Source: CAZDSS01 sp964508185 (GTDB lineage: Bacteria; Pseudomonadota; Alphaproteobacteria; Sphingomonadales; Govanellaceae). From it: DNA of 7,207 nucleotides. Below are positions 1-6,372 of the stretch, piece after piece (the stretch's first letter is position 1; the number at the start of each line of letters is the position of its first letter). The DNA is taken from positions 1-7,207 of the forward strand of contig CAZDSS010000120.1 of NCBI GenBank assembly GCA_964508185.1. The letters run 5' to 3'. The translations under genes and the position numbers were made by a program. The notes beneath the pieces are model-generated. The model saw only the letters and a program-made list of their open reading frames with translations, made no database searches and was not told the DNA's origin.

Positions 1-284
1 AGGACGTGGGCCTCAGGCGCGCGACCCTCGACGATCTGCGCGGCGGCGACGCCGCCCATAACGCCCAGGCGATCCGCGACCTGCTGGCAGGTCATGAGGG
101 CCCGTTCCGCGACATCGTGCTGCTCAATGCCGGCGCGGCCTTTCTGGTCGCCGGCAAGGCCCAGAGCCTTGCCTCAGGCATTGATCGCGCCGCCGAGGTG
201 ATCGACAGCGGCCGCGGCGCGGATCTGCTCGCCCGCTGGGCCGAAGCTTCCCACAAGAGTCCCGAGCCGGAGCCCGTGTCATGA
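1..284 (+). CDS. trpD: Anthranilate phosphoribosyltransferase, C-terminal part (5' end outside window)
   Basis: TrpD transfers the phosphoribosyl group of PRPP to anthranilate, the second step of tryptophan synthesis, in the cytoplasm. Only about the last 93 codons are here, against roughly 340 in the full family; the first complete codon is at base 3, and the GTG at base 6 is internal (Val), not a start. The visible part matches the TrpD C-terminal alpha/beta end: GLRRATLDDLRGGD, then the NAQAIRDLLAG helix, then the strongly conserved RDIVLLNAGAAFLVAGKA segment, and a final helix with AAEVIDSGRGADLL. The stop codon overlaps the trpC start by ATGA (281-284), so the two genes are probably translationally coupled. 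Identity is firm from the C-terminal signature and from trpC directly downstream; catalytic and PRPP-binding residues lie outside the window. Confidence 0.93.
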   Translation, partial: DVGLRRATLDDLRGGDAAHNAQAIRDLLAGHEGPFRDIVLLNAGAAFLVAGKAQSLASGIDRAAEVIDSGRGADLLARWAEASHKSPEPEPVS

Positions 285-1084
285 GTGATGTGCTCGCCGA
301 AATCTGCGCCCGCAAGCGCCAGCATGTGGACGCCGCCATGGCCCGCCGCCCCCTGGGCGCGGTGACGGAGGCGGCGCGGCGCGCGACGCCGCCCCGCGGC
401 TTCGCCCGGGCACTGGACGCCGCCAACGCCGCAGGGCGCTATGCCCTGATCTGCGAGATCAAGAAGGCAAGCCCTTCGAAGGGCCTGATCCGCGCCGACT
501 TCGACCCGCCGCAACTGGCCCGCGCCTATGAGGCGGGCGGCGCCGCCTGTCTTTCGGTCCTGACCGACATACCCTATTTCCAGGGCGACGACAGCTATCT
601 GGTGGCGGCGCGGGAGAGCGTTTCCCTCCCCGTCCTTCGCAAGGATTTCATGATCGATCCCTATCAGGTGGTGGAGGCGCGGGCGCTTGGCGCAGACTGC
701 ATCCTGCTCATCATGGCGGCGCTGGACGACGCCCTCGCGGCGGAACTAGAGGCGGCGGCGATGGAGCTCGGCATGGACGTGCTGATCGAGGTCCATGACG
801 CCGCGGAGCTCGACCGCGCGCACAAGCTCCGGAGTCCCCTGATCGGCATCAATAACCGTAATCTCAAGACCTTGTCGGTTGATATTGCGACGACCGTTGA
901 ACTTGCGCCGCGGGTCGATCCGGCCCGCAGGGTCGTGGGTGAAAGTGGGCTTTATACCCGCGCCGATCTAGACCGGCTGGCGGAGGTGGGGGTCACCGCC
1001 TTCCTCATCGGCGAATCCCTCATGAAGCAGCAGGACGTGACGGCGGCGACCCGCGCGCTTCTCACCCCGGATCTCGCCGCATGA
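281..1084 (+). CDS. trpC: Indole-3-glycerol phosphate synthase
   Basis: TrpC closes the ring of carboxyphenylamino-deoxyribulose phosphate to give indole-3-glycerol phosphate, the fourth step of tryptophan synthesis. The 267-residue product is the normal length for a free-standing TIM-barrel enzyme, not fused to TrpF. Family residues are all in place: E59 and K61 in CEIKKASPSKG, LTD at 94-96 with YFQG at 99-102, the general-acid lysine K121 in LRKDF, E170 in IEVHD, N191 in IGINNRNL, E221 and S222 in VGESGLY, and the phosphate-binding FLIGESLM near the C-terminus. The start at 281 is supported by the ATGA overlap with trpD and by GGAG at 269-272, eight bases upstream. It ends in another ATGA overlap, with moaC. 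It is expected to be co-transcribed with trpD; no promoter lies between them. Confidence 0.98.
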   Translation: MSDVLAEICARKRQHVDAAMARRPLGAVTEAARRATPPRGFARALDAANAAGRYALICEIKKASPSKGLIRADFDPPQLARAYEAGGAACLSVLTDIPYFQGDDSYLVAARESVSLPVLRKDFMIDPYQVVEARALGADCILLIMAALDDALAAELEAAAMELGMDVLIEVHDAAELDRAHKLRSPLIGINNRNLKTLSVDIATTVELAPRVDPARRVVGESGLYTRADLDRLAEVGVTAFLIGESLMKQQDVTAATRALLTPDLAA

Positions 1085-1557
1085 CGAAGCTCAGTCATCT
1101 CGATGACGCTGGCCGCGCCGCCATGGTGGACGTGAGCGCCAAGGATCAGACCACCCGCACCGCGATCGCCCGCGGCGTCCTGCGCATGTCGCCCGAGACC
1201 CTCGCGATCGTCACCGAAGGCCGCGCGCCCAAGGGCGACGTGCTGGCGGCGGCGCGCATCGCCGGGATCATGGCGGCCAAGAAGACCTCGGACCTCATCC
1301 CCCTCTGCCATCCATTGCAGCTCTCGAAGGTCGCGGTGGAGATCACGCCGCGCGCCGAAATCCCGGGCCTCGAGATCGAAGCGACGGTGAAGGTCACGGG
1401 TCAGACGGGCGTCGAGATGGAGGCGCTGACGGCGGTGTCCGTCGCGGCGCTCACCCTCTACGACATGCTGAAAGCCGTGGACAAGGAGATGGTGATCCGT
1501 GACATCCGCCTGGTCTTCAAGGAAGGCGGGCGGTCGGGCACCCTCGACCTTCGCTGA
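1081..1557 (+). CDS. moaC: Cyclic pyranopterin monophosphate synthase (molybdenum cofactor synthesis)
   Basis: MoaC acts after the radical-SAM enzyme MoaA and converts the 3',8-cyclo-GTP intermediate to cyclic pyranopterin monophosphate, early in molybdenum cofactor synthesis. The 158-residue protein is full length. Conserved blocks are MVDVSAKDQTTRTAIA (15-30), AAKKTSDLIPLCHPLQLS (65-82), VTGQTGVEMEALTAVSVAAL (105-124) and YDMLKAVDKEM (127-137), with a GGRSG tail at 149-153. Residues matching the known E. coli active site are present with the same numbering: K51, H77, E112, E114, D128 and K131. The gene begins inside the trpC stop (ATGA at 1081-1084) without a clear Shine-Dalgarno site of its own, so translation probably depends on ribosomes finishing trpC. 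The link to tryptophan genes is a matter of synteny, not of pathway. The partner gene moeA, often next in this cluster, does not follow. Confidence 0.97.
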   Translation: MTKLSHLDDAGRAAMVDVSAKDQTTRTAIARGVLRMSPETLAIVTEGRAPKGDVLAAARIAGIMAAKKTSDLIPLCHPLQLSKVAVEITPRAEIPGLEIEATVKVTGQTGVEMEALTAVSVAALTLYDMLKAVDKEMVIRDIRLVFKEGGRSGTLDLR

Positions 1558-1604
1558 TCTGCCGGAAATTCAAGGGCTTCCGCGCCCGTTCTCCCATATT
1601 CGCC

Positions 1605-1633
1605 TTGACGCTTGCCCGGAATAAACATAGAAC
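1605..1633 (+). promoter_or_regulatory. Candidate sigma-70 promoter of lexA
   Basis: A TTGACG -35 element at 1605-1610 is followed, after 17 bases, by TAGAAC at 1628-1633 as a weak -10 element (three of six consensus bases). Transcription would start near 1640, about 30 bases before the lexA ATG. The -35 is strong and the spacing ideal, but the start point is inferred. Confidence 0.5.
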
Positions 1634-1644
1634 AAGAAGGCAAC
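1630..1644 (+). promoter_or_regulatory. Putative LexA operator (SOS box) upstream of lexA
   Basis: GAAC (1630-1633), seven bases, then CAAC (1641-1644) differs by one base from the alphaproteobacterial LexA direct repeat GAAC-N7-GAAC (GTTC-N7-GTTC on the other strand). It overlaps the proposed -10 element and start point, where a repressor would block initiation, so it fits autoregulation of lexA. One half-site is imperfect, and binding is inferred. Confidence 0.5.
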
Positions 1645-1655
1645 ACAGATCGTAC

Positions 1656-1660
1656 GGGAG
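1656..1660 (+). promoter_or_regulatory. Ribosome binding site of lexA
   Basis: GGGAG lies nine bases before the ATG at 1670 and supports that start. Another ATG at 1662 is in a different frame and is not used by lexA. Confidence 0.55.
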
Positions 1661-1669
1661 CATGGGGCG

Positions 1670-2401
1670 ATGCTGACAAAGAAACAACAGGAGCTTCTCC
1701 TTTTCATCCATCAGCGTCTGCGCGAGGATGGCGTCGCTCCCTCCTTCGACGAGATGAAGGATGCGCTGGATCTCAAGTCCAAGTCGGGCATTCACCGCCT
1801 GATCCGGGCGCTCGAGGAGCGAGGCTTCATCCGCCGCCTGCCCCATCGCGCCCGGGCGCTCGAGGTGGTGCGCCTGCCCGAAGCCGTGGCGGGCCGCCGC
1901 GCGGCGCGGGAGCAGGCGGAACCCGAAAGCGGCCGCATCATCCAGGGCAATTTCCGCAAGCCCCGCCGCCCCGAGCTGGTGAAGGACCATGCCTCCGCGG
2001 CCGCAAGCGAGCTGGAGCGGGAATTCATGCAGATCCCGCTTCACGGCAAGATCGCCGCCGGCACGCCCATCGAGGCGCTGCAGCAGGAAACCATGATCCC
2101 CGTCCCCGCCGCCATGCTCGGCCGCGGTGAGCATTATGCCCTGCAGGTCGCCGGGGATTCCATGATCGAGGCCGGTATCCTGGATGGCGATACCGTCATC
2201 ATTCGCCGCACGGACGTGGCTGACAACGGCGACATCGTGGTGGCGCTGGTGGACGGGATCGAGGCGACCCTCAAGACGCTTCGCAAGCGGGGAAGCCAGG
2301 TGGCGCTGGAGCCCGCGAACCGCAATCTCGAGGTCCAGATCTATCCCGCCCACAAGGTGCGGGTGCAGGGCCGGCTCGTCGGCCTTCTCCGCCGCTACTG
2401 A
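1670..2401 (+). CDS. lexA: LexA repressor, SOS-response regulator with self-cleaving peptidase domain
   Basis: LexA represses DNA-damage genes and inactivates itself by autocleavage when it meets the RecA filament. The 243-residue product has an N-terminal winged helix-turn-helix (about 1-65) with MLTKKQQELLLFIH, the APSFDEMKDAL helix and the recognition part LKSKSGIHRLIRALEERG, followed by a long Ala/Arg-rich linker (about 66-120) and a C-terminal S24 peptidase domain. The cleavage bond is A130-G131 in GKIAAGTP; the catalytic serine is S164 in AGDSM and the lysine is K202 in EATLKTL. It is longer than E. coli LexA (202 residues), mainly through the linker, as is usual for the alphaproteobacterial type. 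The gene has its own promoter and a probable self-operator, so it is likely separate from moaC. Its stop region overlaps the 3' end of comEC on the other strand. Confidence 0.98.
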   Translation: MLTKKQQELLLFIHQRLREDGVAPSFDEMKDALDLKSKSGIHRLIRALEERGFIRRLPHRARALEVVRLPEAVAGRRAAREQAEPESGRIIQGNFRKPRRPELVKDHASAAASELEREFMQIPLHGKIAAGTPIEALQQETMIPVPAAMLGRGEHYALQVAGDSMIEAGILDGDTVIIRRTDVADNGDIVVALVDGIEATLKTLRKRGSQVALEPANRNLEVQIYPAHKVRVQGRLVGLLRRY

Positions 2402-4608
2402 TGGGGCGCGCCGCCCCAGGGGCGGCCTGAACGCCGCTCCGCAACAGTCTTCCGCCGGATCACGCTCAGCCCGTCGGGGGCTTCCTCGATATATATGGCC
2501 TGACCGCCAAGCGCCCGCTTCTCGCGGCGGCCGACCACAATTTCCGCCCCGCACCAGCGGGGAATATGGCTGCTGCTGATGACGATGCGGGTGGCGGCGC
2601 AGTCTTCCATGAACGCATCCGGCGCATTGACGATGGCGACCGCAAGGTCCGGCCGCGCCCGGTAGAGGCAACCCGTGCCGTCGCAGGACAGCCACCGGCT
2701 GCCGTCGGGCAGCAGCGTCGCCTGCTGCAGGCCGCGGTCCTTCCATGCTCCGGGCTCCGTCCATTCCCATCGGGCCGCCGCGCGCCCGCTCATGCGCGTC
2801 CAGCGTTCCCGGGCGAAGGACGAGGCGCGGCCGGGCGACAGCCACAGCCGCCCGTCGGGCCCCATGATCCCCACCAGATCGCCGCCGCCCTCGACGAGAA
2901 TGTCGGGAAGGCGGGCGTTTGCCGCCATCACGATCCCGGCGGCGACGAAGGCGAGGCCAAGGAGACGAAGCGCGCTTCGCCAGAAACAGAGCCAAAGACC
3001 GCCTGATACGATCAGGAGATAGGCGGCAAGCGGCACGGCGGGAACGCGGACGACCGCCGTCGCCATCGCGCCCACCCGGAAGGCGACCTCGAGGATGATC
3101 TCTATCCCCTGCCCCGCAACCCAGAGCGGCGCGAATTCGAGGCCGAGCGGCATCAGGACGACGCCGAGGATGAGGCCGGGCATCACCAGGCTGCCGAGGA
3201 CCGGGACCGCGACCGCATTGGCGACAAGGCCCAGAAGCGGCATCTCGTTGAAGTGGTAGAGGGATGCGGGCGCGATGGCGAGCTCCGCGATGATGGAGCT
3301 CAAGGCGAGCCCCGCCGCATAGCCGAGGATCTTGCCCGCGATGCCGCCGGGGAGCAGCGATCCCGGCCGATGGCGCCTCAGGGCTTCGTAGGCGGCGACC
3401 AGCGCCACGACCGCGGCGAAGGACATCTGGAAGCTCGGGCCCAGCAGGGATTCAGGCTCCATCACCAGGACGACGAAGCCCGCGATCGCCACCATGCGCA
3501 GCGATATCGCCCGCCGGTCGCAGATCACCGCGAGCAGCACCAGCGCGCTCATGAGGAAGGATCGCTCCGCCGGAACCTCCGCCCCGCTGATGAAGAGATA
3601 GGCGAGCGCCGCGAGAATGGCCGCCGCGGCCGCCCATTTCTTGATGGGATGCCGGAGCGCCAGGGGCTCGATGGCGGCAAGCACGGCGCGCAGCATGAAG
3701 AACACGATCCCCGTCACCATGCTCATATGCATGCCGGAGATGGACAGGATGTGAAAAAGCCCCGCCCGGCGCATGGCGTCGTTGATCCCGTCCGACAGGG
3801 CCGCCCGGTAGCCTGTGACCAGAGCGTCGGCAATCGCGGCCTGTTCCTGCGGCAGCGCCGCCTTGAGGCGCGTCGATATGGCGAGGCGCAACTGCTCCAC
3901 CCCTTGCAGGAACCGGTCGCGGAGCGGGATCGGGCCCCCGTCGTTCCCGTCCAGCCGCTCAAGGGGCGCGACGGCGACGCCGAGCCCCCCGATGCCGCGA
4001 AAGTAAAGCTGCCGCGCGAAGTCGTATTCGCCGGGAACCGAGGGCGCGGGCGGCGGCCACAGGGCGGCGAGGACGCGGACGCGGTCTCCCGGCCCCACGG
4101 CGTCGCCCCCGGTGCGCACCGCGATCCGCAGCCGCCGCGGCCATTTGTCGGGCGCAAGACGCGCCATCTCCTCGACCGCGAGCGTGAGGCGCTGGTATCC
4201 CGGCCCCATATGCTCGACCATCTGGACCCGCGCCGTCACCATCTGGGGCGGCGTCCGGCGCTCCAGCACCGGCCCGCCTGCCAATTGGGTGCGGAGCGCC
4301 GCCACGAACAGGCCGAGGAGGACGAGGGTCGCCGCCGCCGCAAGGACGGCGACCGGGCGACGTCGGGCCGCATGCCAGACGAGCGCGGCGAGGATCAGGA
4401 CGGCGCCCAGAAGGCTCAGGCGCGGCTCCGTGTGAAGGCCGAAATAGACGGCGATCCCCGCCCCCAGGGCGACCGGCGACCAGAGCGGCAACTGCCGCCG
4501 CTCGGCCTCGATCAGGCGGCCCAGCGCCTCATGCAGGCGCGCGTGGATGCGGCCTGGCGTGCCACGCCGCAGCCCGTCCCCCAAGGCGCTTTCCTCCCCG
4601 ACCCACAT
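2395..4608 (-). CDS. comEC: ComEC/Rec2-family competence protein, inner-membrane DNA uptake channel
   Basis: ComEC proteins carry single-stranded DNA across the inner membrane during natural transformation. From the chosen ATG (4606-4608) the product is 737 residues. Order of parts: about three membrane helices near 44-105; a soluble region of the ComEC N-terminal type (about 110-250, with PGEYDFARQLYFRGIGG); a polytopic Competence domain (about 255-560) with LSISGMHMS at 288-296, SGAEVPAERSFLM near 341-353 and GPSFQMSFAAV near 390; and a soluble tail (about 567-737). The tail resembles the remains of the metallo-beta-lactamase-like domain but shows no HxHxDH zinc motif. The frame stays open up to an ATG at 4720-4722 (775 residues). 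I prefer 4608 because the extra 38 codons use many codons rare in the neighbouring genes (caa, tca, aga, ttg, gga) and the upstream ATG lacks a Shine-Dalgarno site. The gene converges on lexA and is divergent from gltX. Confidence 0.92.
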   Translation of the reverse strand: MWVGEESALGDGLRRGTPGRIHARLHEALGRLIEAERRQLPLWSPVALGAGIAVYFGLHTEPRLSLLGAVLILAALVWHAARRRPVAVLAAAATLVLLGLFVAALRTQLAGGPVLERRTPPQMVTARVQMVEHMGPGYQRLTLAVEEMARLAPDKWPRRLRIAVRTGGDAVGPGDRVRVLAALWPPPAPSVPGEYDFARQLYFRGIGGLGVAVAPLERLDGNDGGPIPLRDRFLQGVEQLRLAISTRLKAALPQEQAAIADALVTGYRAALSDGINDAMRRAGLFHILSISGMHMSMVTGIVFFMLRAVLAAIEPLALRHPIKKWAAAAAILAALAYLFISGAEVPAERSFLMSALVLLAVICDRRAISLRMVAIAGFVVLVMEPESLLGPSFQMSFAAVVALVAAYEALRRHRPGSLLPGGIAGKILGYAAGLALSSIIAELAIAPASLYHFNEMPLLGLVANAVAVPVLGSLVMPGLILGVVLMPLGLEFAPLWVAGQGIEIILEVAFRVGAMATAVVRVPAVPLAAYLLIVSGGLWLCFWRSALRLLGLAFVAAGIVMAANARLPDILVEGGGDLVGIMGPDGRLWLSPGRASSFARERWTRMSGRAAARWEWTEPGAWKDRGLQQATLLPDGSRWLSCDGTGCLYRARPDLAVAIVNAPDAFMEDCAATRIVISSSHIPRWCGAEIVVGRREKRALGGQAIYIEEAPDGLSVIRRKTVAERRSGRPWGGAPHQ
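2403..2426. terminator. Overlapping GC-rich inverted repeats just past lexA, possible terminator
   Basis: Two alternative hairpins overlap here. GGGGCG (2403-2408) pairs with CGCCCC (2412-2417) around a 3-base loop; GCCGCCCC (2410-2417) pairs with GGGGCGGC (2419-2426) with almost no loop. They lie directly after the lexA stop and inside the last codons of comEC. There is no T-run on either strand, so this is not a classical intrinsic terminator. It could slow polymerase or be a by-product of GC-rich Gly/Ala/Pro codons. Confidence 0.2.
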
Positions 4609-4813
4609 CCGGCTGCCCCCGCGCTCCGTGGATCCTTCCGGAACCCCCACTCTGCACTGACGAAATGATGATTTCCAGAACGAATCTGGCCCCAAATAAA
4701 CTTGCGATTGCACCGTGAACATGGGGCGGGAAGGGTTTTGCTTTGGTTTTCGAATATGCTAGAAATCGCCCATTCTCCGGACAGCCCCGGATTCCAAAGT
4801 CAAGCAAGGTACA
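4609..4813. other. Divergent intergenic region between comEC and gltX
   Basis: This stretch of about 205 bases is clearly less GC-rich than the flanking genes, especially from about 4660 to 4770. It holds the candidate gltX promoter and a short inverted repeat, CCAGA (4675-4679) with TCTGG (4685-4689) around five bases. No convincing promoter pair for comEC was seen on the minus strand. The open frame continuing upstream of comEC to 4722 is probably not translated. Confidence 0.55.
4738..4765 (+). promoter_or_regulatory. Candidate promoter of gltX
   Basis: TTGCTT (4738-4743), a 16-base spacer and TAGAAA (4760-4765) resemble sigma-70 -35 and -10 elements (four of six bases each). TATGCT at 4755-4760 is an alternative -10 but lacks a matching -35. 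The position, about 50 bases before the gltX ATG, is sensible. The call is inferred from pattern and context. Confidence 0.35.
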
Positions 4814-6229
4814 ATGGCCGCCGAAAGCCCCAAAGTCGTCACCCGGTTCGCTCCCTCGCCCACGGGCTTCCTCCATATCGGCGGGGCGCGCACCGCGCTC
4901 TTCAACTGGCTGTTCGCCCGCCACCATGGCGGCGTGTTCCGCCTGCGCATCGAGGATACGGACCGCCAGCGCTCGACGGAGGAGGCGATCCAGGCGATCC
5001 TCGACGGCCTGCAGTGGCTCGGCCTCCATTGGGACGGCGAGACGGTCTATCAGTTCGCCCGCCGCGAACGCCATGCGGAAGTGGCGCGGCAGCTCCTTGC
5101 CGAGGGCAAGGCCTATTACTGCTACACGACGCCCGAGGAGCTCGAGGAAATGCGCGCCCGCGCCAAGGCCGAAGGCCGGCCCGTGCGCTATGACGGCCGC
5201 TGGCGCGACCGCGACCCGTCGGAAGCCCCTGCGGGCGTCAAGCCGGTGATCCGCTTCCGCTCCCCCGACGAGGGCGAGACCATCATCGACGACAAGGTCC
5301 AGGGCGAGGTGCGGTTCGCCAACGAGCAGCTCGATGACCTCGTGCTCCTGCGCGCCGACGGCACGCCCACCTACATGCTGTCGGTGATCGTGGACGACTA
5401 CGACATGGGGGTCACCCATGTGATTCGGGGCGACGACCATCTGACCAATGCGGCCCGTCAGGCGCAGCTCATCGACGCCCTCGGCTGGCCGCGCCCGGTC
5501 TATGCCCATATTCCCCTGATCCACGGGCCGGACGGCGCCAAGCTTTCGAAGCGTCACGGCGCGCTTGGCGTCGAGGCCTATCGCGACATGGGCTATCTGC
5601 CCGAGGCGCTCCGCAACTATCTCCTCCGCCTCGGCTGGGGACATGGCGACGACGAGATCATCTCCACCGAACAGGCCATCGAATGGTTCGGGCTCGAGGC
5701 CGTGGGCCGCTCGCCCTCGCGCTTCGACTTCGCCAAGCTCGAGAACCTCAACGGCCATTACATGCGCGCCGCGACCGACGAGCGGCTGGTGGAAGCGGCC
5801 CTGCCTTTCCTGGAGCAGAAGCTCGGCCGCAGCCTGTCCGCCGACGAGCGCGCCCTGTTCGTCCGCGCCATGCCGGGTCTCAAGGTCCGCGCCAAGACCG
5901 TTGTGGAACTGGCCGACAGCGCCCTTTTCTATTTCCTGCCGCGGCCGCTGAATCTTACCGAGAAGGCCGCGAAGATTCTGGACGGCGACGGCCGTGCGGC
6001 GCTGCGCCAGGCGCTCGATGCCCTGCGCGCCGTCGACGACTGGCAGGAATCGGTATTGGAAGCCCGCATCAAGGAACTGGCGGAACAGACCGGGCTGAAG
6101 CTCGGCAAGATCGCCCAGCCCCTGCGCGCGGCGCTCACCGGCGGGGATACCTCGCCGGGGATTTTCGAAGTTCTGGCCCTGCTGGGCCGTGACGAAAGCC
6201 TGGCCCGCATCGGCGACCAGGCAGGTTAG
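4814..6229 (+). CDS. gltX: Glutamyl-tRNA synthetase (class I)
   Basis: GltX attaches glutamate to tRNA-Glu in the cytoplasm. The product, 471 residues, is typical in length. The class I Rossmann fold opens with RFAPSPTGFLHIGGARTALF; its HIGH-type motif is HIGG at 21-24. LRIEDTD (44-50), the IRGDDHLTNAARQ block (204-216) and the KMSKS-type loop KLSKRHG (243-249) follow, and the C-terminal helical anticodon-binding domain ends with QPLRAALTGGDTSPGIFEVL. In the acceptor-binding insert only C103 remains of the four zinc ligands of the E. coli enzyme (the others read T105, W130 and D132 by eye alignment), so this is a zinc-free form. Alphaproteobacteria often carry two GltX copies, one of which may misacylate tRNA-Gln for amidation; which type this is cannot be settled from the window. 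The start follows a weak AAGG site at 4806-4809 and is fixed by the conserved N-terminus. Confidence 0.97.
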   Translation: MAAESPKVVTRFAPSPTGFLHIGGARTALFNWLFARHHGGVFRLRIEDTDRQRSTEEAIQAILDGLQWLGLHWDGETVYQFARRERHAEVARQLLAEGKAYYCYTTPEELEEMRARAKAEGRPVRYDGRWRDRDPSEAPAGVKPVIRFRSPDEGETIIDDKVQGEVRFANEQLDDLVLLRADGTPTYMLSVIVDDYDMGVTHVIRGDDHLTNAARQAQLIDALGWPRPVYAHIPLIHGPDGAKLSKRHGALGVEAYRDMGYLPEALRNYLLRLGWGHGDDEIISTEQAIEWFGLEAVGRSPSRFDFAKLENLNGHYMRAATDERLVEAALPFLEQKLGRSLSADERALFVRAMPGLKVRAKTVVELADSALFYFLPRPLNLTEKAAKILDGDGRAALRQALDALRAVDDWQESVLEARIKELAEQTGLKLGKIAQPLRAALTGGDTSPGIFEVLALLGRDESLARIGDQAG

Positions 6230-6313
6230 GCAGAAAAATCCTCAGAAAAAGGACCAAATCTATAAAAGTTCATATAAATTAACCCCAGAATGCGCCGTTT
6301 CTCGTCATCTCGG

Positions 6314-6336
6314 CGAACCCTTTGACGGAGGGTTCG
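6314..6336 (+). repeat. Perfect 8-bp inverted repeat in the gltA leader
   Basis: CGAACCCT (6314-6321) pairs perfectly with AGGGTTCG (6329-6336) around a 7-base loop, TTGACGG. It ends 36 bases before the gltA ATG. It could be an RNA stem-loop in the leader or a two-fold operator for a dimeric regulator. It is not followed by a T-run, so it is unlikely to be a terminator for gltX. Confidence 0.6.
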
Positions 6337-6360
6337 GGAGGTCTGGAGCGGTAAGACACC

Positions 6361-6367
6361 AAAGGAG
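6361..6367 (+). promoter_or_regulatory. Ribosome binding site of gltA
   Basis: AAAGGAG lies five bases before the ATG at 6373. It is the strongest Shine-Dalgarno match in the window and decides the gltA start, in keeping with high expression of citrate synthase. Confidence 0.75.
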
Positions 6368-6372
6368 CGCAT

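Larger units (their letters stand above)
6230..6372 (+). promoter_or_regulatory. gltA leader: AT-rich promoter region and 5' untranslated region
   Basis: The first 60 bases of this gap (6231-6290) are only 30% G+C by count, in a window that is otherwise GC-rich. They contain TATAAA at 6261-6266 and again at 6273-6278, either of which could serve as a -10 element, but neither has a good -35 at the right distance. No gltX terminator with a GC stem and T-run is visible. The second half contains a hairpin and the gltA ribosome binding site. A gltA promoter here is inferred from composition and position. Confidence 0.4.

Noticed and set aside
1574..1587. Short inverted repeat GGGC/GCCC after moaC as a terminator
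   Set aside because: Only four base pairs with a six-base loop and no T-run; too weak to call.
1585..1602. GTTC at 1588-1591 followed by ATTC, considered as a second LexA box
   Set aside because: The spacing to the next TTC element is six bases instead of seven and the second half-site does not match GTTC.
1517..2995. Long minus-strand open frame (492 codons) across lexA and the 3' end of comEC
   Set aside because: It runs through two well-supported genes in the wrong frames, and its translation resembles no protein family. It is a high-GC shadow frame.
3253..4668. Long plus-strand open frame (471 codons) antisense to comEC
   Set aside because: Its product is an Arg/His/Gln/Pro-rich low-complexity sequence with no domain, as expected from a mirror frame of a GC-rich gene. 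comEC on the other strand has clear family motifs and membrane helices.
4529..5758. Minus-strand open frame (409 codons) antisense to gltX and over the divergent region
   Set aside because: The sequence is dominated by Val/Gly/Ala/Arg/His mirror composition and covers conserved gltX codons; no motif supports it.
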